The notes beneath the pieces are model-generated. The model was given only the letters and a program-made list of their open reading frames with translations. It ran no database searches and was not told the DNA's origin. A DNA stretch of 54,281 nucleotides, taken from NCBI GenBank assembly GCA_002280555.1, contig NCEE01000007.1:1-54281 (forward strand), read 5' to 3'. Below are positions 34,144-43,439 of the stretch, piece after piece. Source of the DNA: Sphingomonas sp. 32-62-10. GTDB lineage: Bacteria > Pseudomonadota > Alphaproteobacteria > Sphingomonadales > Sphingomonadaceae. The position numbers were made by a program, and so were the translations under genes. Numbering within the stretch: position 1 is the first letter of the stretch; each line of letters starts with the position of its first letter.

Positions 34144-37100
34144 TTAGAAATTCTTGCGCAGTTCGACGTGGAATACCCGACCGCGCGCCGTGAACAGGTC
34201 GCTGTAGAATCCATAATCTTCATCGGCCAGCGGCGGATCCTCACCGAACAGATTGTTGATCGCGAACCGTATTCTCGTCCCATTGAGTAGCGTGTTGTTC
34301 TTTATTTCATAAGCGATCGACAGGTTCACGATGAACTGGTCTTGGACCGGAAAGAAATTGGCATTAGGATTGTCTGACACGACGAGAATGTCGCGGACGA
34401 CGCTCGTGTCAAAGACGTTGCCGGTATATTGTCCGAACAGGCCGACTTCGACCGGCCCTTTTTCCCAGTTGATCGATGAGGTAAGCCGCCATTTCGGCCG
34501 TCCATCGGCTTCGAGCAGCTGCCCCAAACCGCCCACGGAAACGTCAAGCGGCAAGACCCCGCTGGCGATTGCATCCAGCAGTTCCTGGCCATTGGGCCCG
34601 GCCGACTGGACGAAGCTCTTCAGACGCGCGGCATTCAGATTGAGCTTGAACTTACCGGCGCCGAAATCGGGCACCTTATAGAACATGCCGAAGTCCCAGC
34701 CCATTGATACGCGGCTATCGAGGTTCAGATAGGGGTCAAGAACCCGGATGATCGCCCCTGCCGGCATCAGGCGTGTGCCAGTAAACAACGCGATATCTTC
34801 GGCGGTTGGCGCTGCGCGGATAACGTTTGGATTGGTGCTGCCGTTGAGGCGGCGCACCAGATCGAGCGCGATGGCATTGTCGTCGCCGAAGGTCCCGACC
34901 AACCCCTTCTGCTTTACACGCCAATAGTCCGCAGTCAGCGTCAGGCCCGGGACGAAGCCTGGCTCGAGCACGACACCCAAATTGATGCTCTGGCTGTTTT
35001 CCGGTTTAAGATTTTGGCTGCCCGAACGGAAGCTGATCACACCCGCCCCCGGACAAGCGCCAAGGCTGGACAAGGTGCGCTTGTCCACCTGCGCCTGGCA
35101 GACAACGAAATCGTCGCGGGTGTTTGACCGCGTTGTCCCTTCGTCATTCACCTGCACCAGGTTCGGCGCCCGGAAGCCCCGTGACCACGCGCCGCGGAAG
35201 GTGATGCCGGGAATGACCGTCCACGAAGCCGCAACGCGCGGGACGGCAGCGGTCGCGTTGATGTCGGTGAAATGTTCTAACCGGCCCGCCAGCTGGAGAT
35301 TGAGTTGCTCGACAAGCGGGATGTTCATGTCGCGCCCCACCAGCGGCACGAACAGCTCGGCGAACCCTGAATAAACCTCGCGACGTCCGTTGGTGTCGGG
35401 CGATTCGCTCGTGCCGGCGACGTCGCTGCCGTTGAAAACGCCGGTGACGCTGTCGGTAAAGGTGATCGTGCCATCGAGCCGCGAATCGCGATCGTCAAAG
35501 AAAGTCTCGCGCCTCCATTCGACGCCGCCGGCAACGCCGAGATTGCCGCCCGGCAGCACAAACAGATCGTCACGGCTGATCTTGAAGTCGGCGAGCGCCA
35601 GGCTGGTGCCGCCGTTGCGGAAAACGCTGATGCGGAACGGATCAATCGACGATTGCGGATTGGGCGTGCAATCTCCCTGGCCCGGATCGTTCAGGCAGCC
35701 CCCGTTGAACGGGTTATAGGCGGCGGCAGTCGTCAGGTTGATTTGCCGCTGCATCAACGTCAGCGACACGCGGTTGCGCTCAATATCGGACGTCTTCGCT
35801 TCTGAATAGACGAAGCCGGTGTCGAATTCCCAGGCGCCTAAACTGCCGCGCAGGCCGCCGACCAGACGATAGCTGTCCTTGTTGACCGAGACATCGCGAT
35901 TGCCGACATCGACGAAGCGGTAGCGCTCCATGATGACATCCACGCCAGTCGCAGCGATTGTCGTGCCTGGCAGACGGTTCGGACTGCCCGTCGGCCCGAA
36001 GGGGTTCCAAAAGGCAGTACGTGCAATGCCCACCGGAACGGCGCTGAGAATGGCCGAAGCATCGATATTGCGGCGGTTTTCGGAGCGGTAGTAACTACCC
36101 TCGAAATAGGCTTCGATCGTGTCGCTCAGTTTGTAACTCAGCAAAGCCGACGCATTGTAGCGATTCTTTTCGCTGATCAGGCTGTTTCCGAAGATGGTGT
36201 TGTAGCGCACGTTGGCCGTGGGCGTCGTGCCGGGCGCCGCGCAGATCCCGTTGCCGAAACTCAGCCGACAGCCGGTGAAGGTGCTCGGCTGAAGAAAAAA
36301 GTCATCGTCGCCGATCGGGGTACGGGTTGCCGGGGACGTTCCCTGAATATCGAACTGACCGAAAGGGCCGAATGTATTGCGGTTGTTGAAGGAGGCATCG
36401 TCCTGGAAATCGGTCCCGATGACGAGCGGCAAGCGATTGTCGTCCGCAGAGTAAGGGCGCCCCGATGTCGGCAAACCATTTTCATGGAAATAGCCGCCAT
36501 ATACGGTCAAATTGGCGCGCCCGTCGGCAAAATCAAAGCCATACCCTCCGGAAATCGAGGCGTTGTAAAGACTGGTGCCGCCGGATGCGCGATAGTCACC
36601 GTCAATAAAACCGCCCTTTCGATTGCCTTTCAGAACGGTGTTGACCACGCCCGCCACCGCATCGGCACCGTAAATGGCTGACGCGCCATCGCGCAGGATT
36701 TCCAGCCGACGGACACTGCCGGGGGCGATTTCGTTGGTGTCGGCGCTAACCACCGGAACCAGCAGCTCCGTTTGGAAGCCGGGATGCAGCACCATACGGC
36801 GGCCATTGATCAGCAGCAGCGTGTTGCCGGTCCCCAGGTCGCGAAGGTTGATCGACCCGACGTCACCGCGAACATTGTTCTGCGTTGATGAATTTTGTTC
36901 GTTGAACGCGACCGTGCCCGCCTGAGGTATCGCACGAAAAAGCTCGTCACCCGAAGAGGCACCCGTATTTTCGATCGCCTGTTCGTCGAGCACCGTAACG
37001 GGAAGGACGTCGTTGATCTTTGCGCCCTGGATTTGCGATCCGATGACGACGATGTCCTGATCAGTGCCGGCGCTCGCCGACGTGTTTCCGCTATTGGCTG

Positions 37101-37191
37101 TGGTGCTGTTTTGAGCGTGTGCTGCCGTTGTCGCGGCAACCATGCTCGTGCCGCAAAGCAGAACCATTCTCGCAAAATTTTTGATACGCAT
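34144..37191 (-). CDS. TonB-dependent outer membrane receptor
   Basis: This 1015-residue outer membrane channel moves a ligand into the periplasm using TonB energy. The start at ATG 37191 follows GGGGGGAAACG and gives a signal peptide ending in AAHAQ. The plug domain (about residues 60-180) shows NVRG, LLLINGRRM and LEILRDGASAIYGADAVAGVVN. The barrel fills the rest and ends in VFHVELRKNF with a terminal aromatic residue. The size and the style of the plug fit the large receptors of sphingomonads and xanthomonads that take up oligosaccharides, peptides or other complex nutrients. It lies between the alpha/beta hydrolase and the carboxypeptidase genes in one operon; the ligand is unknown. Confidence 0.93.
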   Translation of the reverse strand: MRIKNFARMVLLCGTSMVAATTAAHAQNSTTANSGNTSASAGTDQDIVVIGSQIQGAKINDVLPVTVLDEQAIENTGASSGDELFRAIPQAGTVAFNEQNSSTQNNVRGDVGSINLRDLGTGNTLLLINGRRMVLHPGFQTELLVPVVSADTNEIAPGSVRRLEILRDGASAIYGADAVAGVVNTVLKGNRKGGFIDGDYRASGGTSLYNASISGGYGFDFADGRANLTVYGGYFHENGLPTSGRPYSADDNRLPLVIGTDFQDDASFNNRNTFGPFGQFDIQGTSPATRTPIGDDDFFLQPSTFTGCRLSFGNGICAAPGTTPTANVRYNTIFGNSLISEKNRYNASALLSYKLSDTIEAYFEGSYYRSENRRNIDASAILSAVPVGIARTAFWNPFGPTGSPNRLPGTTIAATGVDVIMERYRFVDVGNRDVSVNKDSYRLVGGLRGSLGAWEFDTGFVYSEAKTSDIERNRVSLTLMQRQINLTTAAAYNPFNGGCLNDPGQGDCTPNPQSSIDPFRISVFRNGGTSLALADFKISRDDLFVLPGGNLGVAGGVEWRRETFFDDRDSRLDGTITFTDSVTGVFNGSDVAGTSESPDTNGRREVYSGFAELFVPLVGRDMNIPLVEQLNLQLAGRLEHFTDINATAAVPRVAASWTVIPGITFRGAWSRGFRAPNLVQVNDEGTTRSNTRDDFVVCQAQVDKRTLSSLGACPGAGVISFRSGSQNLKPENSQSINLGVVLEPGFVPGLTLTADYWRVKQKGLVGTFGDDNAIALDLVRRLNGSTNPNVIRAAPTAEDIALFTGTRLMPAGAIIRVLDPYLNLDSRVSMGWDFGMFYKVPDFGAGKFKLNLNAARLKSFVQSAGPNGQELLDAIASGVLPLDVSVGGLGQLLEADGRPKWRLTSSINWEKGPVEVGLFGQYTGNVFDTSVVRDILVVSDNPNANFFPVQDQFIVNLSIAYEIKNNTLLNGTRIRFAINNLFGEDPPLADEDYGFYSDLFTARGRVFHVELRKNF

Positions 37192-37211
37192 CGTTTCCCC
37201 CCAGTTAGGTG

Positions 37212-38162
37212 TCAGTCGAATTTCCGCCTGGTGATCCAGGCTTGAAACATTTCCGGCCATTGGTTCAGCGTCTGATCGGGGGTACCGAGCCCCCAACCAT
37301 GCCCGCCCTTTTCGAAAAAGTGCAGTTCTGCCGACGCGCCCTTGGCGATCAGCGCTTGGAATAGCGTGATGGCGTGTCCGGGTGGCGTCGTCGGGTCGTC
37401 GGCAGCGACGAAGATGATCGTCGGCGGCGACTCCTTTGCGGCATAGGTATCCAGCGACCAAGCCGCCTCTGCCGCCTCGCTTGGCGTCTCGCCGATCAGA
37501 TAGCGCCGTGTTCGCGTGAGATAGGGCTTGCGCAGCGACACGACCGGAAACAACAGCGCCGCGAAATCGGGTCGCGCGCTCGTGGCTTCAAAACGATCGT
37601 TGCCGTCATAGAGCGCACGACCGCTCTGCAAGGCGGTAAAGCCTGCCAGATGGCCGCCGGCCGAAAAACCCATGATGCCGATCCGCGCCGGATTGACCCC
37701 GAAATCTGGGGCGCGGGTGCGGATGATTTTCATCGCCCGCTGCGCATCCATGAAGGGCACGTTCGCGTCCCAACCATCGGCGGGGAGCCGATACAGCAGA
37801 TCAAATACGGTGAAACCACGCGCCTGAAGCCAGAGCGCGACCGGCGTCGTTTCCTTCGCGATCTGGATGCGGAAATAGCCGCCCCCCCCGCACATCAGGA
37901 TCGCGACGCCATTGGGGCGATCAGGCCGATAGACGCGCATGCGGGGGACCGAAATATTCGACACGGCCCCTATGCTGGCCCCCTTGGTGCCGATTTCCTC
38001 AGGGCCGCTCGCCTTGCCGCGCCCGGGAGGCGTTCCAGGCCAAAGCTTGATTTCCTCTGGCACGTTGCCGCTCGAGGCACCCCTAGCTCGAATAGGCGCG
38101 GCGAATGTTGCCAGCACGCTGGCGGCGACCGCGGAGTGCAGCAACGCCCGGCGCGCGATCAT
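37212..38162 (-). CDS. Exported alpha/beta hydrolase (BD-FAE / acetylxylan esterase-like)
   Basis: This 316-residue protein has an N-terminal twin-arginine-like signal (ARRALLHSAVAASVLATFAAP). The fold elements are the oxyanion region ILMCGGGGYFRI, the nucleophile elbow GFSAGGHLAG (GxSxG), an Asp in AADDPTTPPGHA, and the catalytic His in EKGGHGWG. The LWPGTPPG and PADGWDAN segments place it with exported esterases acting on acetyl or feruloyl groups of plant-derived material. Its start codon overlaps the dctA stop (ATGA) and it is followed after 20 bases by the TonB receptor, so it belongs to the same operon. The substrate is not known. Confidence 0.85.
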   Translation of the reverse strand: MIARRALLHSAVAASVLATFAAPIRARGASSGNVPEEIKLWPGTPPGRGKASGPEEIGTKGASIGAVSNISVPRMRVYRPDRPNGVAILMCGGGGYFRIQIAKETTPVALWLQARGFTVFDLLYRLPADGWDANVPFMDAQRAMKIIRTRAPDFGVNPARIGIMGFSAGGHLAGFTALQSGRALYDGNDRFEATSARPDFAALLFPVVSLRKPYLTRTRRYLIGETPSEAAEAAWSLDTYAAKESPPTIIFVAADDPTTPPGHAITLFQALIAKGASAELHFFEKGGHGWGLGTPDQTLNQWPEMFQAWITRRKFD

Positions 38163-39532
38163 GCCGCGACATCCAGAGGCAGTGGCTGCAACTCGCTGCG
38201 CTCGTGCCGCTCGCTATCCTCTTGGGGCAACGGCATCGGTCGTCCCGCCATCGCCGCCGCCAGTCGTTCGGTGTCGAGTGCCTTTTCCCACCGGGCGACG
38301 ACGATCGTCGCGACCGCATTGCCGATGAAATTGGTCAGCGCGCGGCATTCGCTCATGAACCGGTCGATGCCCAGGATCAGCGCCATGCCCGCGACCGGAA
38401 CCGACGGTACGACCGATAGAGTCGCCGCCAGAATAACGAAACCGGCACCTGTAACGCCCGCCGCGCCCTTTGAACTGACCATGGCGACAAGCACCAGCGT
38501 CAGCTGTTCGCTCAACGATAGTTCGACTCCAACCGCCTGCGCGATAAACAAAGCTGCCAGCGTCATATAGATATTCGTGCCGTCCAGATTGAACGAATAC
38601 CCGGTGGGGATGACCAACCCGACGACCGACTTGCGGCATCCGGCGATCTCCATCTTTTCCATCAAGCTTGGCAGCGCGGCTTCCGACGACGAGGTGCCCA
38701 GCACCAGCAACAGCTCTTCGCGCAGAAATTTGATCAGCGAGAAGATCGAAAAGCCGGCGAGTAGGGAAACGATCCCCAGCACCCCGAGAACGAACAGCAG
38801 CGAGGTCAGGTAGAAGGTCGCAACCAGCGCCGCGAGATTGGCGAGCGAGGTAATGCCGAACTCGCCGATCGTGAAGGCGATCGCTCCGAACGCCCCGATG
38901 GGCGCCAGCTTCATCAGCATGTGCACCAGCTTGAACACCGCCCCGCTGAGCGCGGTGATCACGTCAAGCACCAAGTTACTTTGTGGTCGGGTAGCCGACA
39001 GGGCAACGCCGGTCAGGATCGCGACCAGCAGTACTTGCAGGATCTTGCCCTCAGTCATTGCGCTGAACAATGTCGTCGGAATGATGTCCAGCAAGAAGGC
39101 GGGAATCGTCTGCGCGTGCGCCGACTGTGCGAAGGTTGCGACAGCAGCGGTATCAAGGGATGCAGGGTCGATATTCAATCCGCTTCCCGGACGGACGACA
39201 TTGCCCACCACCAGCCCGATAATCAGCGCCAGCGTCGATAGCGCCAGGAAATAGACAAAGGCCTTGCCCGCGACGCTACCCACGGACGACAAGTCGCGCA
39301 TGCCAGCGATGCCGGACGCGACCGTCAGGAAGATGACGGGCGAAATGATCATCTTGACCAGCTTGATAAAGCCGTCGCCCAGCGGCTTGAGCGCTACCCC
39401 GGTTTCGGGCGCGAAATGGCCTACCACTGCGCCGAGGACGATCGCTGCCAGGACCTGGACATAGAGCATACGATAGAAAGGGAGGCGCGTGCGGATTCGC
39501 GGATCCGTTGTGACCGTGCGCTCGGTCGCCAT
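38159..39532 (-). CDS. dctA: C4-dicarboxylate:cation symporter, DctA type
   Basis: This inner membrane carrier of 457 residues takes up succinate, fumarate or malate, possibly aspartate, with protons or sodium. The start at ATG 39532 follows AGGAGGGGAAGG. Eight or more hydrophobic helices are visible. The family signatures GTSSSEAALPSL, GYSFNLDGTNIYMT and the DctA-typical DRFMSECRALTNFIGNAVATI are all intact. It is the first gene of the leftward cargo operon and overlaps the next gene by four bases. The divergent sensor and regulator genes to the right match the usual dctA-dctBD arrangement of proteobacteria. Confidence 0.92.
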   Translation of the reverse strand: MATERTVTTDPRIRTRLPFYRMLYVQVLAAIVLGAVVGHFAPETGVALKPLGDGFIKLVKMIISPVIFLTVASGIAGMRDLSSVGSVAGKAFVYFLALSTLALIIGLVVGNVVRPGSGLNIDPASLDTAAVATFAQSAHAQTIPAFLLDIIPTTLFSAMTEGKILQVLLVAILTGVALSATRPQSNLVLDVITALSGAVFKLVHMLMKLAPIGAFGAIAFTIGEFGITSLANLAALVATFYLTSLLFVLGVLGIVSLLAGFSIFSLIKFLREELLLVLGTSSSEAALPSLMEKMEIAGCRKSVVGLVIPTGYSFNLDGTNIYMTLAALFIAQAVGVELSLSEQLTLVLVAMVSSKGAAGVTGAGFVILAATLSVVPSVPVAGMALILGIDRFMSECRALTNFIGNAVATIVVARWEKALDTERLAAAMAGRPMPLPQEDSERHERSELQPLPLDVAA

Positions 39533-39610
39533 CGCCTTCCCCTCCTGTTTTCGGTCAGTACCGCTATTATCCAGCAAATCTTAGGGAGAGGAGGCAGTGC
39601 CACAAGCAAA

Positions 39611-39624
39611 ACAAGAGAAATGCC
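39611..39624 (-). promoter_or_regulatory. Sigma-54-like -24/-12 promoter for dctA
   Basis: On the minus strand TGGCAT, five bases, TTGT places GG and GT ten bases apart, close to the consensus TGGCAC-N5-TTGC but with GT in place of GC. It would start transcription near 39599, about 67 bases before the dctA start codon. The match is imperfect. Confidence 0.4.
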
Positions 39625-39667
39625 ACTTTGATTTTTTTTCAATTCGTTAGATCGATTGAGAGCGTTA

Positions 39668-39719
39668 TTTGTCCGATTTTCCGCACAAATTGATTGACCC
39701 AATTGCGGAATTTCGCACA
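39668..39719. promoter_or_regulatory. Two imperfect dyads, candidate DctD binding sites
   Basis: Dyad A (39668-39689) runs from TTTGTCCG to CCGCACAAA; dyad B (39703-39719) is TTGCGGAA followed by TTTCGCACA. Their centres are about 32 bases apart, roughly three helical turns, and lie about 80-112 bases upstream of the predicted dctA start. This is the layout of tandem activator sites at rhizobial dctA promoters. Dyad B also lies just before the dctB start codon. Confidence 0.45.
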
Positions 39720-39727
39720 GATACCGC

Positions 39728-41419
39728 ATGGATGGGCGTGTAATCAGGCGATCAGACTCGCGCAGGCGCCTAACACTGTTGTCGATCATCGGCGGCTTGA
39801 TCCTGATCGGCGGATTACTCGCCTATATCGGTCTTGACCGCACCATGCGGAACGCCGCGCTTGCCGAAGCTCGAAAGGTAGCGGCGGCGGACGCCGCTAC
39901 CCTGTCGGCAGGCTTGCGAAGCGAACTCGAGAAATTCTCCCTTGTCCCCCTTGTTCTCGCGGAAGACCCGCAAGTGCGCGACTTGCTGGCGGGCGATGCG
40001 GGCAATGAGAAAATACTCAATCGCAGGCTGGAAGAGCTCGCTGCGCAAACCGGTGCCGCTGCGATTTACCTGACGGATGCCAAGGGCACCACGCTGTCCG
40101 CAAGCAATTGGCAGCTGCCGACCAGCTTCGTCGGCTCAAACTATGGGTTCCGCCGCTATTTCGTCAGGGCTATGGCCCGCGGGAGCGCGACCCAGTTTGC
40201 GCTGGGAACGGTCAGCCGGCGTCCCGGTCTCTATATCGCCCAACGAGTCGACAATGGCGAACGAAAGCTCGGCATAGTCGCGGTCAAGGTGGAGTTCGAC
40301 CGGCTGGAGACCGGCTGGCACGATGCGACTGCCGGCGTCTTTGTTACCGACGCCGATGGTGTTGTACTGGTAACCAGCAATCCCAATTGGCGATTTCATA
40401 CCATACGCCCGCGAGACTCCGCAAAGCGCGACAAGTCGGCTGATCAACTCCAGTTCGGATTGTCGAACCTCCCGCCGATGCCCGATTTCGCGGCCGATTC
40501 GACGCTGGTCAGCACATCGTTGATCGAAACCAAGCAACCGATTTCGCCCAACGGATGGGATCTGCATCTGCTCGCCGATCCCTCGCCACGCCTATCCGCG
40601 GCGAACGCGAACGCAAGGCTGGCGCTGATACTGGGCTTGGTGGCAGCCTTTCTGGTCGGCGGCGGGATTGTCCTGACGATGCGCCGCCGCGAAGCCCGAG
40701 CCGAAGCGCAGCTTAGCGAGCGCACCGCCAAGCTTCGCGATCAGTTACAGCAGGCCAATCGCCTCGCGATTCTGGGCCAGGTAACGGCAGGCGTTGGCCA
40801 TGAAATCCGCCAACCGGTTGCCGCAGTCCGGGTATTCGCCGAAAGTGGCAGCAGGCTGATCGCCGCTGGCGACGCCGCATCGGCGGAAGAAAATTTCGGC
40901 AAAATTGTCTCGCTCACCGAACGGATCGGCAAGATCACCGATGAACTTCGCCTTTTCAGCCGACGAACCCCATCCCAGCCGCGCGATGTCCTAATCGACG
41001 AGGTCGTGGAAGGCGCGATGCTGCTGTTGGGTGAGCGCATTCAGAAATCCAACATCGTCGTGAAGCTGCCCGATGCCCCGGCGATGCAGACCATTGTCAG
41101 GGGAGAGCATGTCGGACTGGAGCAGGTGTTGATGAACCTTATCCAGAATGCAATCGACGCCACCGGAGTCGGCGGCCGGATCGAAATTGCCATCACGCGG
41201 CAAGACAACCGGTGTTTGCTGACCGTCTCCGACAACGGGCCTGGACTGACCGACCAACAGTTCGAAAGCATGTTCCAACCCTTTGCGACAACCAAGCCGG
41301 AAGGTTTGGGCCTCGGCCTGGTCATATCGCAGGAAATCATGCGAAATCTTGGTGGTGACTTGACCGCAGACGCCAGTCGGGCGGGTGCGAGCTTTACCAT
41401 GATGGTCCCGCTCGTATGA
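39728..41419 (+). CDS. dctB: DctB-like sensor histidine kinase
   Basis: This 563-residue inner membrane kinase has one membrane helix near the N-terminus (LLSIIGGLILIGGLLAYIGL), a periplasmic double-Cache-like domain (about 40-295, with YGFRRYFVRAMA typical of DctB sensors) and a second helix (LALILGLVAAFLVGGGIVLT). The cytosolic kinase core has the phosphorylated His at residue 358 in GVGHEIRQP, the N box NLIQNAIDA and the G box GLGLGLVIS. DctB proteins sense C4-dicarboxylates in the periplasm; the same is inferred here. It is divergent from dctA and overlaps the regulator gene by four bases (ATGA). Confidence 0.9.
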   Translation: MDGRVIRRSDSRRRLTLLSIIGGLILIGGLLAYIGLDRTMRNAALAEARKVAAADAATLSAGLRSELEKFSLVPLVLAEDPQVRDLLAGDAGNEKILNRRLEELAAQTGAAAIYLTDAKGTTLSASNWQLPTSFVGSNYGFRRYFVRAMARGSATQFALGTVSRRPGLYIAQRVDNGERKLGIVAVKVEFDRLETGWHDATAGVFVTDADGVVLVTSNPNWRFHTIRPRDSAKRDKSADQLQFGLSNLPPMPDFAADSTLVSTSLIETKQPISPNGWDLHLLADPSPRLSAANANARLALILGLVAAFLVGGGIVLTMRRREARAEAQLSERTAKLRDQLQQANRLAILGQVTAGVGHEIRQPVAAVRVFAESGSRLIAAGDAASAEENFGKIVSLTERIGKITDELRLFSRRTPSQPRDVLIDEVVEGAMLLLGERIQKSNIVVKLPDAPAMQTIVRGEHVGLEQVLMNLIQNAIDATGVGGRIEIAITRQDNRCLLTVSDNGPGLTDQQFESMFQPFATTKPEGLGLGLVISQEIMRNLGGDLTADASRAGASFTMMVPLV

Positions 41420-42735
41420 AGGCGGAAGCGACCACCCGGATTGTCCTGATCGAGGACGACCCCGCTCTTGGCGAAGCCGTAACCCAGGCGCTCCGCCTTG
41501 CTCGTTTCGATGTCACCTTGTTCAACGACGCGCGCCACGCCATCCAGGAGTTGGGGCCGGAATTCGACGGGGTCGTCATCAGCGATGTGCGCTTGCCTGG
41601 CCTTGACGGCATCAAATTCTTCGATCTCGTCAGGAAGCTCGACCCAGATATCCCCGTAATCTTCACCACCGGCCATGGCGATGTGCAGATGGCCGTCGAC
41701 ATGTTGAAAAAGGGTGCCGCCGATTTCTTCACTAAGCCCTATTCGATCGCGGAGATCGAACGCGCCATCGCGCTGGCGGCGGAGAAGCGCAGCCTGGTGC
41801 TGGAAAACCGACGGCTGCGATCCGCCCTGATCAATCGCGACAAAACTGGTATCATAGGATCTTCGCAAGCGGCGGAAACCTTGCGCAGCGTCATTACCGC
41901 CGTCGCAGGCGCGGATATCGACGCAGTTCTCGAAGGCGCAAGCGGTACCGGGAAGACCTATTGCGCCCGCATGCTCCACGATCTCAGCCCGCGTGCGAAC
42001 CGCCCGTTCGTCACAATAGATCAGGGGCTCGCGGCGCATCGCGATGCCGAATTGATCCTATTCGGGCGCGAACCGGGCGTCGGGCTGTCGCGGATGGGTC
42101 TGATCGAACGGGCAAGCGGCGGCACCTTGTTTCTAGACGACATCGCCGAGATGGAAGGCAAGGTCCGTTCACGCCTGATCTCAACCTTGGACACCCGCAC
42201 CATCTTGCCGATGGGCGCCCAGCGAGCGCGCAAACTCGATTTCAGGATCATCGTAGCAACCGGTGGCAACGCCGGAGCGAGCGACGACGGACTCGCGCCT
42301 AGTCTGGAAAGCAGACTCGGCGCCGTCCGAATTTCGCTTCCGCCGCTGAACATTCGGCGGGAGGATATCGGCGAAATTTTCCGACGCTTTGTCGGCGAAA
42401 TGGAAGGCACTTCCGGTCGGCAGGCCGGTCCGATCGGCGAGGCTGAGTGGCACCATATCCAGACCCACGACTGGCCCGGAAACCTGCACGAACTTCGCGC
42501 CTTTGCGCGCGCCTTCACCCTCGGTCTGTCATCGTTCGGTCTTGCGCCGGCCGCAGAGCCAACTGACCGGCCACTGCATCTGATCGTGGCGGATTTCGAA
42601 AGGTCGGTGCTGGAAGAAGCGCTAAGAATCGCGAATGGGAGCGCAATTATTGCGGCAAAGAACCTAAAAATTCCGCGAAAAACTTTCTACGATAAACTGT
42701 CACGCTACAAGCTGAGGTCGCGCGATTTTCGCTGA
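41416..42735 (+). CDS. DctD-like NtrC-family response regulator lacking the GAFTGA loop
   Basis: This 439-residue regulator has a receiver domain (phospho-acceptor Asp 57 in SDVRLPG), an AAA+ domain (Walker A GASGTGK at residues 174-180; Walker B GGTLFLDDI) and a C-terminal Fis-type helix-turn-helix (NGSAIIAAKNLKIPRKTFYD). Where NtrC-family activators carry GAFTGA, the loop that contacts sigma-54, this protein reads EPGVGLSRMG and is about four residues shorter. NtrC-like proteins without this loop are known that act with sigma-70 or as repressors. Pairing with the adjacent DctB-like kinase is clear from the overlap. Control of the divergent dctA operon is inferred. Confidence 0.87.
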   Translation: MKAEATTRIVLIEDDPALGEAVTQALRLARFDVTLFNDARHAIQELGPEFDGVVISDVRLPGLDGIKFFDLVRKLDPDIPVIFTTGHGDVQMAVDMLKKGAADFFTKPYSIAEIERAIALAAEKRSLVLENRRLRSALINRDKTGIIGSSQAAETLRSVITAVAGADIDAVLEGASGTGKTYCARMLHDLSPRANRPFVTIDQGLAAHRDAELILFGREPGVGLSRMGLIERASGGTLFLDDIAEMEGKVRSRLISTLDTRTILPMGAQRARKLDFRIIVATGGNAGASDDGLAPSLESRLGAVRISLPPLNIRREDIGEIFRRFVGEMEGTSGRQAGPIGEAEWHHIQTHDWPGNLHELRAFARAFTLGLSSFGLAPAAEPTDRPLHLIVADFERSVLEEALRIANGSAIIAAKNLKIPRKTFYDKLSRYKLRSRDFR

Positions 42736-42968
42736 AGATTGGCGCGTCGCGGCCGAGCGGCTCGATTGTGGGCTAATTACCGGTTCTGCGAAGAAGCGGA
42801 CGGCCACATGTCGGTCGACGAACTGCAAGACCTGGGTCGGCTCCTGCCGTCGCGGCGTAGCGCGATCGAAGGGCAGCTATCGCATTTGAGCTACCCGAAA
42901 GCTGTCGGACAGGAATCCACCCAATTGCGGTCGCCTAGCCCTCGTGCCGAAAGCAGTCGTTTTAACTG

Positions 42969-43346
42969 TCAGCGCGGTACGCACACCGCATGGATTCTGC
43001 GCCCGCCGATGATGGAACCAGTGCCCCCTTTGGCCCGCTCCTGAGCGGCCCCGTCGGCTTGTTCTTGAACCGAAATGCGTGCGCGTAGGCATCGTGCGCC
43101 CGTGGCATATTCAAACCGTGTCATGCCTTGACCATCAGACACTACCAACGTGTGAGGCCCCGGCCCGAGCATCTCTTCGTCTATCGGGTCACCGTAGATG
43201 TTGCATCGCTGACCGCTCGTTTGCAGAGATTCGCACAGCTCCTGTACGCTCATGTTCCACGGCTCTTTGGCCTTGGCGGTTTGCCCGTAACAAGGAGCGG
43301 TCAAAAGTGCGCTTGCCGCAAACGCTGCAATGATGACTATTTTCAT
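42969..43346 (-). CDS. Small secreted protein of unknown function
   Basis: This 125-residue protein has a signal peptide (MKIVIIAAFAASALLTAPCYGQ) and a ribosome site GAAGG about ten bases upstream. The mature part has four cysteines (LCESLQTSGQRC, GARC, HAVC), enough for two disulfides, and a TRFEYATGARCLRA segment. I do not recognise the family. It lies between the regulator gene (233-bp gap, nothing seen in it) and the phage-like block, in the opposite direction to dctBD. Confidence 0.6.
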   Translation of the reverse strand: MKIVIIAAFAASALLTAPCYGQTAKAKEPWNMSVQELCESLQTSGQRCNIYGDPIDEEMLGPGPHTLVVSDGQGMTRFEYATGARCLRARISVQEQADGAAQERAKGGTGSIIGGRRIHAVCVPR

Positions 43347-43439
43347 CTTTTCAGCCTTCTCGGCAGGTAAACCGACATAGCGCTAAAACCAGCACAGATC
43401 GAAGAAATGTTTCGCGGAAGCACTAAGCGCGTCACCCCG

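Noticed and set aside
42736..42968. A terminator or small gene between the DctD-like gene and the secreted protein gene
   Set aside because: No hairpin of either repeat family and no frame with a ribosome site was found.
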